The position numbers and the translations under genes were made by a program. Under the pieces are notes generated by a model. The model saw nothing but the letters and a program-made list of their open reading frames with translations, did no database searches and was not told the DNA's origin. Shown in pieces: positions 16,392 to 25,812 of a DNA stretch of 64,000 nt (its first letter is position 1; every line of letters begins with the position of its first letter). This DNA comes from Hydrogenophaga sp. SL48 (lineage in GTDB: Bacteria; Pseudomonadota; Gammaproteobacteria; Burkholderiales; Burkholderiaceae_C), in contig NZ_CP063400.1 in NCBI RefSeq assembly GCF_021729865.1, positions 4,774,001-4,838,000 on the forward strand, written 5' to 3'.

Positions 16392-19349
16392 TCAGCAGTC
16401 GCCCCAGAAATCTGCAACCCCTGAAATGCTGCTATTACGACGTGCAATGTCAGCAGGGGTAACCTGAAAGACTAGTCGGCTCTTGGGCCGTCCCTTGGCA
16501 TTGATGATCTCCCACGACGCCAAGTTGCAGTGCGTGAGCCGGCTCACGAATTCGGTCCACTTCGTCAATCCGAGCCGACGCGTCCAACCCAACCTGTTTC
16601 CATCCGACTCAAAGTTGTCCGAGAAGACGACGATGGGCGCGTCCGGCCGGCTCATTAGTGCCTCGATGAAGTAATTCGCCGTGTCCAGCCACTGCTGGGC
16701 GGCAGCGCCAGCCTCGCGCTCGATAACGCCCGCCTCTTCTAGGGCAGCTCGGATTTCAGGGGTTGTATCGCAGTAGGTATCCGGCGATTTGAATTCGTGA
16801 ATCAGCTCCGGGGCTACATTGCGAAGCAGCTCTAACGTCGAGGTGTCGTCAACTTGAAGGTAGCTGATGGGCGTGTCCTTGACGTCCACAGCCGCTGCGC
16901 CCCTTGAAAGGAAGAGCTGGTCGATGCGGGCGTTGCGAATTTCCAAGTAATCGCCTTGCCCTTTGGTTAGCTTAATTGTCTGGAACACCAGCCCGGACGC
17001 CGAAAAGTTTGGTGGCATGCCTGCATAGTGATCGAGGAGCGCCGTCCAAAGACTTCCAACGTTCTTTTTCCAGATTGGCGAAGCACCTTCAATCCTCACG
17101 AGGATATCCAGCGCCTTGCGCGCCGAGTCGGGGTTGTTCGCGACGAACCATTCGATGACAGCCGGATGAATCGCGCTCGCGGCGAAGAAGTTGCCGACGT
17201 AGGTCTTGTCGACTCCAGCCTTGCACCGTCGCTGTAGTGCCAGGGAAAGAAAGCAATCGGAAATCACTTCGTGAGAGAACCCGAAATTGCTGTTGCCCGT
17301 GATGAGTTCGCCGGCCGACAGGCCGCACAGAGAGGTCAGCCTACGCTTCAGTCCCGGGCGCTCTTTGTCCAAATCATTGAGGCCTAGGCAGATACTGGCG
17401 CAGAGTTCGAGGTCAGAGTGCTCCAGCTCACGCTCACCTTCCAGATGCATCATCTCAGCGAACTCGCTGAACAGCACCTGGAGCTCCGGCATGGTGAGGA
17501 TTGGAACGTTGGTATGGTCCAGAATCTTCTTCGCCTCGCGTTCGAGGTACTGCTCGACAACGACCTGGAAGATTCCACGGGAATCTGCATTGACGCTCGT
17601 CCGACTCATGCACCAAGTCGCGAACGCTTTGGCGAAAAACGGGATTGTTAGCAGATGCCAATCTTGATCGCCCAGAGCGGCGAGTGCTTGGTCTTGAACA
17701 CCGTAGCTCTTCAGGAAGGCCTCGGTCGTCGGGCGAGTCCAAGGCTGGATGTTGGCTACCGTGTGTTCCACATTCAGGTTGGTCGTCTCGTTGAGGGCTC
17801 GCCGATAACGGGTCATGTAGTAGGCAGAGCGCGCTGAGGCAATCATCACGCCGCGGCCGCGTAAATCGCGGAACCACCCTTCAAGAGAGCCAAGTGGATT
17901 GTCGTAACCGCTGCTGCCGAGGAGCTCGTCGAAGCCGTCGACGATAAGCACGAGCATGCCGTTCCTGCAGAGCGCCTTAGCACTCTGGCTGTCGAGGATG
18001 CGGGTGATGCTCAGCGAAGTGTTGATAGCGTCGTCTAGGTTGGAGAGCGCCCGTCCTGTGGAGCTTACGAACAAGTACAGCGGCGCGTCGCTAGTCGGAT
18101 CGACCTCGACAGCGAGGGCTCGTTCCCGGGCGAGCGTCAGAAGAAGCTCGGTTTTTCCCATACCTGCGTCGCCAACAACGAAGAACACCGTAGTAAAGCT
18201 CTTGGATGGCAGGCAGGCCGCGTCAACGCGCAGCTGGAGGTCGATATCCTCCGGAGCTGAACTTTGCGAGTCCGACTCCTCGACCAGTACCGCAGGGACC
18301 TTATTTCCAGCAATGGATTGTGTAATGCCGGTCTCTGCGATTTGCTTCCGCCTTTCTTGCTCCTCAAGCTCAATGCGCACCCTCCTCGCGAGAACACCCC
18401 AGTTAGCGATCCCGCGCAGGAAGCCGGAGTACCCAACCCAAGTGTTGGCTGCGGGGTCGAGCCACTCGTAGCGGTTGTCTGGCCCACGACGGAACATATC
18501 TGTCCTGTGCACGTTGCCTTGGCTGCTGGGCTGCGTCCAAGTGACGAAGACAACTCCCGCGTGCTGGCCTTCCCCGAAGTCGTATGGTGGCGGCGAATGG
18601 TCCTCTGAGAATCCCGCGATATCCCGCGTGATCTCATAGACAAACTGGCCAAAGTGCCTGGCTGTTGGGTCCTTGCCCAAGAAGCCCTCTCGGAACGCAT
18701 GGGTGTTTTCCGGACGCTGGTTGCGGTAGGCACCAATCGCCGGGCACAGGTAGTACACGCCATCCGAGTCGAAGCTCGAATAGATGCCGATCACGCCTTG
18801 CGCAATGTTGGCGTCCCAGACGGGGCAGAGTTCCTGCTCGTCCGTCCCGCACACGGATTTGATGGACGTCGCGCTCGTCATGTAGGTGAACTTGCGCAAC
18901 TGGGCTTCCAGGCGACTCGCGGTTTCTTCAGAGAACTCTCGCAAGGCGTTACAGATCGAAGCGGCCGATACATCCTCGGCGGGGATCGGGGTTCCATGCG
19001 AAAGTTCATCGCGAATGGTCTTGAAGTTCTTGCCAGCGTGGATGTTTCTCGAAAACTCGCCGAGAAAGCCCTCGGCAAACTCGCGCCATCCAACGATGAC
19101 CGGATCTTGGCTGGCGCCCCATTTCCTGGCGAGCTTGATTCCGCTAAGCATTTCGCCGACGCCAGGGGTGTCACCTAGCTTGAGCGGTGCGGCAGTGCGA
19201 GTTCCGTAAGCGGCCAGCAGGGTCAGCGCGACTTTTATGTGAAAGTCCACGAGCGCGGCGTATTCCCGGGCGTCTGAAGGCGATCGGGTCAGGCGCTTAC
19301 TGTATGGCGTTGAATAGTCGCGGATGAGCTCTGAGAGTTTCCCTTGCAT
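16392..19349 (-). CDS. NACHT-type STAND ATPase with N-terminal HEPN-like motif
   Basis: The 985-residue protein has three parts. The N-terminal region (about 1-160) is helical and contains FKTIRDELSHG; R113 and H118, with D114 after the arginine, fit the R-x4-6-H HEPN RNase motif. A middle domain (about 165-330) is unrecognised. The ATPase has Walker A GDAGMGKT (393-400), Walker B LVLIVDGFDEL with the NACHT-style D-G-x-D-E (471-475), and sensor arginine R507 in MIASARSAYY. A helical region with FGFSHEVISDCFLSLAL and a C-terminal, repeat-like sensor candidate follow. AGGA precedes the ATG. Base composition is visibly less GC-rich than the neighbours, which suggests transfer. By analogy with bacterial NACHT and Avs proteins it is a candidate single-gene phage defence; that role is inferred. 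Confidence 0.82.
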   Translation of the reverse strand: MQGKLSELIRDYSTPYSKRLTRSPSDAREYAALVDFHIKVALTLLAAYGTRTAAPLKLGDTPGVGEMLSGIKLARKWGASQDPVIVGWREFAEGFLGEFSRNIHAGKNFKTIRDELSHGTPIPAEDVSAASICNALREFSEETASRLEAQLRKFTYMTSATSIKSVCGTDEQELCPVWDANIAQGVIGIYSSFDSDGVYYLCPAIGAYRNQRPENTHAFREGFLGKDPTARHFGQFVYEITRDIAGFSEDHSPPPYDFGEGQHAGVVFVTWTQPSSQGNVHRTDMFRRGPDNRYEWLDPAANTWVGYSGFLRGIANWGVLARRVRIELEEQERRKQIAETGITQSIAGNKVPAVLVEESDSQSSAPEDIDLQLRVDAACLPSKSFTTVFFVVGDAGMGKTELLLTLARERALAVEVDPTSDAPLYLFVSSTGRALSNLDDAINTSLSITRILDSQSAKALCRNGMLVLIVDGFDELLGSSGYDNPLGSLEGWFRDLRGRGVMIASARSAYYMTRYRRALNETTNLNVEHTVANIQPWTRPTTEAFLKSYGVQDQALAALGDQDWHLLTIPFFAKAFATWCMSRTSVNADSRGIFQVVVEQYLEREAKKILDHTNVPILTMPELQVLFSEFAEMMHLEGERELEHSDLELCASICLGLNDLDKERPGLKRRLTSLCGLSAGELITGNSNFGFSHEVISDCFLSLALQRRCKAGVDKTYVGNFFAASAIHPAVIEWFVANNPDSARKALDILVRIEGASPIWKKNVGSLWTALLDHYAGMPPNFSASGLVFQTIKLTKGQGDYLEIRNARIDQLFLSRGAAAVDVKDTPISYLQVDDTSTLELLRNVAPELIHEFKSPDTYCDTTPEIRAALEEAGVIEREAGAAAQQWLDTANYFIEALMSRPDAPIVVFSDNFESDGNRLGWTRRLGLTKWTEFVSRLTHCNLASWEIINAKGRPKSRLVFQVTPADIARRNSSISGVADFWGDC

Positions 19350-19443
19350 AAATTTTCCTGTGGCGTCCCTGATGCACCGAGCAGCGACTGCTGCAACCTC
19401 TTGGCGCAGTCTACGTCTTTCGATCCTCCGATAGCCCGAGACC

Positions 19444-19521
19444 GTGCTGATCAGCTTGTGAATGTCATCAGCACTTCCGAATCGGCCAACGAGGCCAAGA
19501 CGGGCGGGTCAGTCACTGACC
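19444..19521. promoter_or_regulatory. two dyads upstream of the NACHT gene
   Basis: About 95 and 160 bp upstream of the NACHT start lie an 8-bp inverted repeat, GTGCTGAT (19444-19451) with ATCAGCAC (19467-19474), and a perfect 15-bp palindrome GGTCAGTCACTGACC (19507-19521). The 285-bp gap has no other gene. They may be operators or simple chance dyads; I see no clear promoter boxes. Confidence 0.35.
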
Positions 19522-19634
19522 GAAATGTGGCCGATAGCGCTTGCTCGACGGTCCGTGTCGACGGTTTCGAACCGCTGCATTCTTGTCGTTGATGTCAGAT
19601 CGCGCCTACCGGCACATGCCTGTGGGGTGGCATC

Positions 19635-20429
19635 TCAGCCGCGACGAACAGCCACCTCAACCGACCAAGCATCGTCGGAAGAAAACACCCCCACCAGCCG
19701 CCCACCCGCCTCCAGTGCACAAGCCGCCGTCAGCCCTCCCGTGATCACCAGATCACCCGCCTCCAGCCGCTGACCGAAAGCGGCCAGCTCCCGCGCCAGC
19801 CGCGCCACAGCGTCCAGCGGGTGGCCGTCGGCGTCGGCGCCCACGCCCTGGCCCAGCGTTTTGTGGCTGCCGTCGTGCAGGCGCACGGCCACGGTGTCGA
19901 GCGCCATCAGGTCGGTCACCGGCAGGCGCGGCCCGACGACGACCTGGCCGGCGGACGAGTTGTCGGCGGTGTTCTGTTCGAGGTTGAAGCGGTAGCCGGT
20001 CCAGGTGGAGTGCACGACTTCGAGGCAGGCGTAGGCGCTTTCCACGGCGGCGGCCACGGTGTGGCGGTCGACGGGCGCCTGCCGCGCGTCGAGGGCGGTG
20101 TGGAGGCGCAGCCCGATCTCGGGTTCGACCCGCGGCTGCACCAGGCGCTCGTGCACCGCATCGCCCGAACTCAGCAGCATCCAGTCGGTCAGCGGCCCGA
20201 TGTTGGGCCGGTCGATGCCCATCTGGCGGCGCATGACCTCCGAGGTGTAGCCCAGCTTCCACCCGACCATCCGCTCACCGGTGGCGAGGCGCAGAGCGAG
20301 CAGCGCGCGCTGGATGGCGTAGGCGGTGGCGAGGTCGGGCGAGCCGATGGTGGCCTCGGCGTCCAGGGTGCGCCCGGCCTGGCGGGCGGCCCAGATGGCT
20401 TCGGCGAATTGCGCGGGCGTCTGGGTCAT
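19635..20429 (-). CDS. 2-keto-4-pentenoate hydratase / oxalocrotonate decarboxylase paralog
   Basis: The 264-residue protein is of the DmpE/DmpH/HpaH family of the FAH-like fold. Landmarks are AYAIQRALLALRLATGERMVGWKLGYTS, the metal-ligand VEPEIGLRL and QNTADNSSAGQVVVG. It is the fourth member of this family in the window, besides hpaH, dmpH and dmpE, and the most divergent. It ends the minus-strand catabolic operon, 42 bp after the amidase. Its substrate is unknown; a branched or substituted 2-oxo-dienoate is a reasonable guess. Confidence 0.85.
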   Translation of the reverse strand: MTQTPAQFAEAIWAARQAGRTLDAEATIGSPDLATAYAIQRALLALRLATGERMVGWKLGYTSEVMRRQMGIDRPNIGPLTDWMLLSSGDAVHERLVQPRVEPEIGLRLHTALDARQAPVDRHTVAAAVESAYACLEVVHSTWTGYRFNLEQNTADNSSAGQVVVGPRLPVTDLMALDTVAVRLHDGSHKTLGQGVGADADGHPLDAVARLARELAAFGQRLEAGDLVITGGLTAACALEAGGRLVGVFSSDDAWSVEVAVRRG

Positions 20430-20471
20430 GGGGGGCTCCGCCGGGAAGGGGTTGAGGGTGGGGCGCGCTGG

Positions 20472-21857
20472 CTAGGACAGGTCGGGCGCGCCCAGCAGCG
20501 CGTGGCCCTGGCCGATCAGGGCTTCGATGCCGAGCGCGATGCCGATCAGCCGCACCTCGGCGCGTGGCGGGCTCATCAGCTGCAGGCCCACCGGCATCCG
20601 GTTCGCATCGAGGCCCACGGGCATCGTCAGCGCGCACCAGCCAAACAGGTTGCTGATGGCGGTGTTGCGCATGGCCTTCATGTTGGCCGGCGCGTAGGTC
20701 TCCACCGTGCCGATGTCGGCCAGCCGCGGCGGCGAGGCGGGCACGGTGGGCGTGAGCAGGACGTCGACCTCGTCGAACACCCGGGCCGCGCCCGCGCCGC
20801 AGCGCTGCAGCACGGCCTTGCGCTTCAGGTACTCGACCGACGACACCTGTTCGGCCCAGCGCACGCGGTCGCGCACCACCGGGTCCAGGCGCTCCACCTT
20901 GTGCGGGAAGTGCAGGTCGAGGTAGGCCGCCAGTTCGGACGCCGCGAGGCCGCCGCGGCGGAAGATGTCGAAGGCTTCTTCGCAGTTGGGCAACGGGAGG
21001 CGGACCACCTGTGCGCCGGCCTGGGCGATGCGGTCGATGCTCGCTTCCACGGCGGCGGCGATACTGGGGTCGATGTCGTCCCAGAAGTGGTTCTGCGGAA
21101 CGCCGATGCGCAGTCCGCGCAAGGCGACTGCGGGCGCCTGCAGGGCGTGGCTGTCCGCATCCAGGGCGGCGAACGCGTAGGCCAGGTCTTCCACCGTGCG
21201 GGTGAGCAGCCCGGCCGTGTCGAGCGAGGACGACAGCGGCACGATGCCTTCGAGCGGCCAACGCCCCACGGTGGTCTTCAGGCCCACCTGCCCGGTCATG
21301 GACGAGGGCACGCGCACCGAACCCGCGGTGTCGGTGCCGAGCGCCAGCAAGGCGCTGCCCTGCACCAGCGAGACGCCCGCGCCCGCGCTGGACCCGCCGG
21401 GCACGCGGTGTTCGTGGGGCGACCAGGGGTTCCAGGGCGTGCCCCAGTGGGCGTTGACGCCGAGGCCACCGAACGCGAACTCGACGGTGTGTGTCTTGCC
21501 GACCACGATGCCCAGTTGCCGCTGCAGCCGCGCGACCAGCGGGCCGGCCGCCTGCCAGGCCTCGGGCAGGGCTTCGTCGCTGCCCGCGAACACCGGCAGA
21601 CCGGGCACGCCGTACAGGTCTTTCACCGACACCGGCAGGCCCATCAGCGGGCCCAGGTCCATGCCCTGGTCCAGCAGGGTGTCGACCGCTTCGGCGGTGG
21701 TGCGGGCGCGCGCGCCGTCCCAGGTCTTGTAGGCGTTGAGCCGGTGTTCGGTGCGCGCGTGGTTCTGCGCGCAGGCCTCCACCAGCCCCACCGCCGTCAG
21801 TTCACGGCGGCGCAGTCGGGCGGCGTGTTCGGCCAGCGAAAGGTGGGCAGCGTTCAA
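20472..21857 (-). CDS. amidase (amidase signature family)
   Basis: This 461-residue amidase has the complete Ser-cisSer-Lys site: K79 in GLPVSVKD, S156 in PGGSSAG and S180 in GTDTAGSVRVP, with the 24-residue S-S spacing typical of the family. It starts at TTG 21857, preceded by GAGGAG. Family enzymes hydrolyse amides of many kinds. Its place after dmpI at the end of the phenol operon suggests it removes an amide or amino-derived group from an aromatic-pathway compound, but nothing in the sequence names the substrate. Confidence 0.88.
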   Translation of the reverse strand: MNAAHLSLAEHAARLRRRELTAVGLVEACAQNHARTEHRLNAYKTWDGARARTTAEAVDTLLDQGMDLGPLMGLPVSVKDLYGVPGLPVFAGSDEALPEAWQAAGPLVARLQRQLGIVVGKTHTVEFAFGGLGVNAHWGTPWNPWSPHEHRVPGGSSAGAGVSLVQGSALLALGTDTAGSVRVPSSMTGQVGLKTTVGRWPLEGIVPLSSSLDTAGLLTRTVEDLAYAFAALDADSHALQAPAVALRGLRIGVPQNHFWDDIDPSIAAAVEASIDRIAQAGAQVVRLPLPNCEEAFDIFRRGGLAASELAAYLDLHFPHKVERLDPVVRDRVRWAEQVSSVEYLKRKAVLQRCGAGAARVFDEVDVLLTPTVPASPPRLADIGTVETYAPANMKAMRNTAISNLFGWCALTMPVGLDANRMPVGLQLMSPPRAEVRLIGIALGIEALIGQGHALLGAPDLS

Positions 21858-21932
21858 GGGCCTTCTCCTCGGGGTGGGGTGAACAGGGTGGGCCCCATTG
21901 TCACCACCCGGCCGCGGCGGCCTCCGCCTGGG

Positions 21933-22124
21933 TCAGCGCCCGAGGTCTTTCGCCGACACCCCGGCGATGCCCCAGTTCTCCTTGGGCATCTCGTGGATCC
22001 AGACGCGGATGGTTTCCTTCTTCGCGTCGGTGGCATCAACCAGCGCCTGGGTGACCTTCTCGATCACGGCCTTCTTCTGCTCGCGCGTGCGGCCTTCGAG
22101 CATGTAGATCTGTGCGAATGGCAT
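21933..22124 (-). CDS. dmpI: 4-oxalocrotonate tautomerase
   Basis: The 63-residue protein is a typical 4-OT, a hexameric enzyme that converts the enol 2-hydroxymuconate to 2-oxo-3-hexenedioate. Numbered from the exposed proline, P1, R11 and R39 are all present; position 50, usually phenylalanine, is tryptophan here. The sequence starts MPFAQIYMLEGRT. It belongs to the oxidative branch together with dmpC and dmpH and lies 13 bp after dmpG. Confidence 0.95.
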   Translation of the reverse strand: MPFAQIYMLEGRTREQKKAVIEKVTQALVDATDAKKETIRVWIHEMPKENWGIAGVSAKDLGR

Positions 22125-22137
22125 GGTGGGGTCCTCC

Positions 22138-23175
22138 TCAGGCGGCGCGCCGCTGCTCGCGCGCATCGCGCGCGCGGGCCATGGTCATGGCGGTGTCTTC
22201 GATCATGTCTTCCTGTCCACCGACCATCTTCTTGCGGCCGAGTTCGACCAGGATGTCGCGCGCCGACAGGCCGTACTTGACGGCGGCGCGCTTGGCGAAC
22301 AGCAGGAAGCTGCCGTACACGCCGGCGTAGCCCAGCGTGAGCGCGTCGCGGTCGATGCGGATGGGGAAGTCCATGATCGGCACCACCAGGTCTTCGGCCA
22401 CGTCCTGGATCTTCCAGACGTCGACGCCGGTCTGCACGCCCATGCGGTCGAGCACGGCGACCAGCACCTCCATCGGCGTGTTGCCCGCACCCGCGCCCAG
22501 GCCGGCGGCCGCAGCGTCGATGCGGGTGGCGCCACATTGGATCGCGGCGACCGAGTTGGCCACGCCCATGGCCAGGTTGTGGTGGCCGTGGAAGCCCAGC
22601 TCGGTCTCGGGCTTGAGCGCGTCGCGCACCGCCTGCAGGCGCGCCTTCACGTCGCCCGGCAACATATAGCCGGCCGAGTCGGTGATGTAGATGCAGTTGG
22701 CGCCGTAGCCTTCCATCAGCTTGGCCTGTTTCACCAGGCCTTCGGGGCTGTTCATGTGGGCCATCATCAGGAAGCCGACGGTGTCCATGTCGAGCTGGCG
22801 CGCGTAGGTGATGTGCTGTTCGCTCACGTCGGCCTCGGTGCAGTGCGTCGCCACGCGGATGGTGTGCACGCCCAGGCCGTGCGCCATCTTCAGGTGGTCG
22901 ACGGTGCCGATGCCGGGCAGCAGCAGGGCCGAGACCTTGGCCTGCTTCATCAGCGGGATCACGGTGCCCAGGTACTCCTCGTCACTGTGGGCCGGGAAGC
23001 CGTAGTTGACGCTGGAGCCGCCCAGGCCGTCGCCATGGGTCACCTCGATCAGCGGCACACCGGCGGCGTCCAGGCCGCAGGCGATGCTCTTCATCTGGTC
23101 GAGCGTCATCAGGTGGCGCTTGGGGTGCATCCCGTCGCGCAGGGTCATGTCGTGCAGGGTGATTTTGGTGCTCAT
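22138..23175 (-). CDS. dmpG: 4-hydroxy-2-oxovalerate aldolase
   Basis: DmpG cleaves 4-hydroxy-2-oxovalerate to pyruvate and acetaldehyde, channelling the aldehyde to DmpF. The 345-residue protein has the DRE-TIM metallolyase barrel with [11 protein letters not shown] at the N-terminus, THGDGLGG, the [11 protein letters not shown] metal site and a C-terminal DmpG-specific helical domain ([16 protein letters not shown]). dmpF lies upstream after a 103-bp gap that carries a family B repeat. Confidence 0.97.
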   Translation of the reverse strand: MSTKITLHDMTLRDGMHPKRHLMTLDQMKSIACGLDAAGVPLIEVTHGDGLGGSSVNYGFPAHSDEEYLGTVIPLMKQAKVSALLLPGIGTVDHLKMAHGLGVHTIRVATHCTEADVSEQHITYARQLDMDTVGFLMMAHMNSPEGLVKQAKLMEGYGANCIYITDSAGYMLPGDVKARLQAVRDALKPETELGFHGHHNLAMGVANSVAAIQCGATRIDAAAAGLGAGAGNTPMEVLVAVLDRMGVQTGVDVWKIQDVAEDLVVPIMDFPIRIDRDALTLGYAGVYGSFLLFAKRAAVKYGLSARDILVELGRKKMVGGQEDMIEDTAMTMARARDAREQRRAA

Positions 23176-23201
23176 GTGAATCTCTTTCGGATGTCTTTGC
23201 G

Positions 23202-23278
23202 AGGGCTGCCGCAGAACCGGCTTTGCCGAGCTGCAGGCTGCGCCCCCTGCAAGGGGGTGACGCGAAGCGGCGCGGGGG
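23202..23278 (-). repeat. family B intergenic repeat after dmpF
   Basis: GC-rich repeat immediately after the dmpF stop. It shares GACGCGAAGCGGCGC next to a G-run, and AACCGGCTTTGCC, with copies at 26864, 28918 and 33470. The CCCCTGCAAGGGG centre can form a hairpin. Confidence 0.7.
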
Positions 23279-24193
23279 TTAGGCCATGCTTGGTTCGAGC
23301 ACGAGCTCGCCCTTCAGAATTTCTTCGGCAAACATCTCGGCCGTGCGCGCGGCGGCGGCCGTCATGATGTCCAGGTTGCCGGCGTACTTGGGCAGGTAGT
23401 CGCCCAGGCCCTCGACCTCCATGAAGACCGAGACGCGGTTGCCGTCGAAGACGGGGCCGTTGACCAGCTTGTAGCCCGGCACGTACTTCTGCACTTCCTT
23501 GATCATGTCGTGCACGCTCTTGGTGATGGCGGCCTCGTCGGGCGTGCCTTCGACCAGGCAGTGCACCGTGTCGCGCATGATCAGCGGCGGCTCGGCCGGG
23601 TTGATCACGATGATGGCCTTGCCCTTTTTCGCGCCGCCCACCTTCTCGACCGCGCCGGCCGTGGTGCGGGTGAACTCGTCGATGTTCTTGCGCGTGCCGG
23701 GGCCGACCGACTTGCTGGACACGGTGGCCACGATCTCGCCGTAGGCCACCGGCTGCACGCGGCTGACCGCGTAGACCATGGGGATGGTGGCCTGGCCGCC
23801 GCAGGTGACCATGTTCACATTCATCTCGCGCTGGCCGACGTGCTGCTTGAGGTTGACGGGCGGCACGCAGTAGGGGCCGATGGCCGCGGGCGTGAGGTCG
23901 ATCATCATCGCGCCCTGCGCGTTGACCTTGCGCGAGTTCTCGGCGTGCACGTAGGCGCTGGTGGCGTCGAACACGATCTGCACGCCGTCGGCCTTCATGT
24001 GCGGGATCAGGCCGTCCACGCCCTCGGCGGTGGTCTTGATGCCCATTTCCTTGGCGCGCTTGAGGCCGTCGGAGTTGGGGTCGATGCCGACCATCCACAC
24101 GGGTTCGAGCACCGGGCTGCGCTGCAGCTTGGCCAGCAGGTCGGTGCCGATGTTGCCGGGCCCGATCAGGGCGCACTTGATCTTCTTGCTCAT
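23279..24193 (-). CDS. dmpF: acetaldehyde dehydrogenase (acylating)
   Basis: DmpF oxidises acetaldehyde to acetyl-CoA in a complex with the aldolase DmpG. The 304-residue protein starts with the Rossmann segment [17 protein letters not shown] and has the catalytic cysteine in [16 protein letters not shown]. Its C-terminal ADHs-type dimer domain ends [17 protein letters not shown]. It is 19 bp after dmpH. In the classical dmp order H follows G, whereas here H precedes F. Confidence 0.97.
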   Translation of the reverse strand: MSKKIKCALIGPGNIGTDLLAKLQRSPVLEPVWMVGIDPNSDGLKRAKEMGIKTTAEGVDGLIPHMKADGVQIVFDATSAYVHAENSRKVNAQGAMMIDLTPAAIGPYCVPPVNLKQHVGQREMNVNMVTCGGQATIPMVYAVSRVQPVAYGEIVATVSSKSVGPGTRKNIDEFTRTTAGAVEKVGGAKKGKAIIVINPAEPPLIMRDTVHCLVEGTPDEAAITKSVHDMIKEVQKYVPGYKLVNGPVFDGNRVSVFMEVEGLGDYLPKYAGNLDIMTAAAARTAEMFAEEILKGELVLEPSMA

Positions 24194-24212
24194 GGGTTTC
24201 CTTTTCTGAATC

Positions 24213-25001
24213 TCAAACGAAGCGCAGGCCTGTGCTGCCCATGCCTTGAACTTTCAAAGTCACAGAGTCGCCTGCGGCGACGGACACGGCTTCGGTGATG
24301 CCGCCGGACAGGATCAGCGTGCCGGCGGGAATCTCCTCGCCGCGCGCGCCCAGGTGGTTGGCCAGCATGGCAATCGCGGTGGCCGGGTGGCCGAGCACAG
24401 CCGCGCCGGCGCCAAACGCCACGGGCTGGCCGTTCTTCTCCATCACGATGCCGACGGTGCGCAGGTCCTGGCCGTCCACCTTCATCGGCTGGCCGCCGAC
24501 CACGAAGCGAGCGGCCGAGGTGTTGTCGGCGATCACGCTCTTGAGGTCGAACTTGAAGTCGCGGTAGCGGCTGTCGATCACCTCGATGCCGGGCAGCACG
24601 AAGTCGGTCGCGGCCAGCACGGTGCCCATGTGGCAGCCCGGTCCCTTGAGTGCGCGCTTGAGCACGAAGGCGATCTCGGGCTCGACCTTGGGGTGGATGA
24701 GTTCGCTGGTCTTCACCTCGCCGCCGTGCGGCACGGCGTAGTCCTCGGTCATGAAGCCGAACACGGGCGAGCTCACGCCCATCTGCTTCATCTTGGCGAA
24801 CGAGGTCAGGCCGGCCTTCAGGCCCGCGAGCTTGAGGCCCCGGCCTTGCTTGCGCGTGAGCAGGGCGGCCTGGATCGCGTAGGCGTCTTCCCAGTCCATG
24901 TCCGGGTGGTCGTCGGTGATCTTGTGGGTGTCGCGGGCCTGCAGCTGGCAGTTCTCCAGGTGCTCGGCCAGGGCGTCGATGGTGGCTTTGTCGAGGGTCA
25001 T
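24213..25001 (-). CDS. dmpH: 4-oxalocrotonate (2-oxo-3-hexenedioate) decarboxylase
   Basis: DmpH decarboxylates 2-oxo-3-hexenedioate to 2-hydroxypenta-2,4-dienoate and works with the hydratase DmpE. The 262-residue protein shows [19 protein letters not shown], the metal-ligand segment VEPEIAFVL, and [13 protein letters not shown]. DmpH is told from DmpE by its closer likeness to XylI/DmpH ([20 protein letters not shown]). The two genes are adjacent with 19 bp between them, which fits the known physical complex. Confidence 0.92.
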   Translation of the reverse strand: MTLDKATIDALAEHLENCQLQARDTHKITDDHPDMDWEDAYAIQAALLTRKQGRGLKLAGLKAGLTSFAKMKQMGVSSPVFGFMTEDYAVPHGGEVKTSELIHPKVEPEIAFVLKRALKGPGCHMGTVLAATDFVLPGIEVIDSRYRDFKFDLKSVIADNTSAARFVVGGQPMKVDGQDLRTVGIVMEKNGQPVAFGAGAAVLGHPATAIAMLANHLGARGEEIPAGTLILSGGITEAVSVAAGDSVTLKVQGMGSTGLRFV

Positions 25002-25020
25002 GGTGGTGTGCTCCGCGGGA

Positions 25021-25797
25021 TCAGTTGAAGCGCACCGAGCACTCGCCCAGTCCGCCGATGGAGACGCGGAAGAAGTCGCCCTTGGCGGCCGGGAACATGG
25101 CGGCCAGCGCGCCCGAGAGCACGACCTCGCCGGCCTTCAGCGGAATGCCCAGGCGACCCATGGTGTTGGCCAGCCAGGCCACCGCGTTCAGCGGCGAGCC
25201 CAGGGCCGCGGCGCCCGCGCCGGTGGCGACCACCTCGCCGTTTTTCTCCAGCACCATGCCGCAGGTCTGCAGGTCCAGCGCCAGCGGGCTGACCGCGCGG
25301 TCGCCCAGCACGAACACGCCGCACGAGGCGTTGTCGGCCACGGTGTCCGTGATCTTGATCTTCCAGTCGCGGATGCGCGAGTCGACGATCTCGAAGCAGG
25401 GCATCACGCACTCGGTCGCGGCCAGCACGTCGGCCACGCCCACGCCCGGGCCCATCAGGTCGCGCTTGAGCAGGAAGGCGATCTCGCCTTCGGCCTTGGG
25501 CTGGATCAGCGTCGAGATGTCGATGGTCTCGCCCTGGTTGACGATCATCGCGTCGGTCAGGTAGCCGAAGTCGGGCTGGTGCACGCCGAGCATGTTCATC
25601 ACCGCCGCCGAGGTCACGCCGATCTTCTTGCCGACGATGCGCTCGCCGTCCTGCAGGCGGCGCTGCAGCATGCGCTCCTGGATGCGGTAGGCCTGCTCGA
25701 TGGTGATGTCGGGGAAGCGGGTGGACAGCGGGTTGACGACCTGCCGGTCGCGCAGCGCGGTGTAGAGCTCGTCGCCCAGGGTGTCGATGGAGATCAT
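25021..25797 (-). CDS. dmpE: 2-oxopent-4-enoate hydratase
   Basis: DmpE adds water to 2-hydroxypenta-2,4-dienoate to give 4-hydroxy-2-oxovalerate. The 258-residue protein has IVGKKIGVTSAAVMNMLGVHQPDFG, the metal-ligand AEGEIAFLL and VADNASCGVFVLG, in line with MhpD/DmpE. It lies 15 bp downstream of dmpD, joining the hydrolytic branch to the shared lower pathway. Confidence 0.94.
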   Translation of the reverse strand: MISIDTLGDELYTALRDRQVVNPLSTRFPDITIEQAYRIQERMLQRRLQDGERIVGKKIGVTSAAVMNMLGVHQPDFGYLTDAMIVNQGETIDISTLIQPKAEGEIAFLLKRDLMGPGVGVADVLAATECVMPCFEIVDSRIRDWKIKITDTVADNASCGVFVLGDRAVSPLALDLQTCGMVLEKNGEVVATGAGAAALGSPLNAVAWLANTMGRLGIPLKAGEVVLSGALAAMFPAAKGDFFRVSIGGLGECSVRFN

Positions 25798-25812
25798 GGT
25801 GTGGGTGTCTTG

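Noticed and set aside
13670..19634. The accessory block as a prophage or IS insertion
   Set aside because: No integrase, transposase, phage structural gene or attachment site in a tRNA was seen, so only transfer or duplication of unknown mechanism can be claimed.
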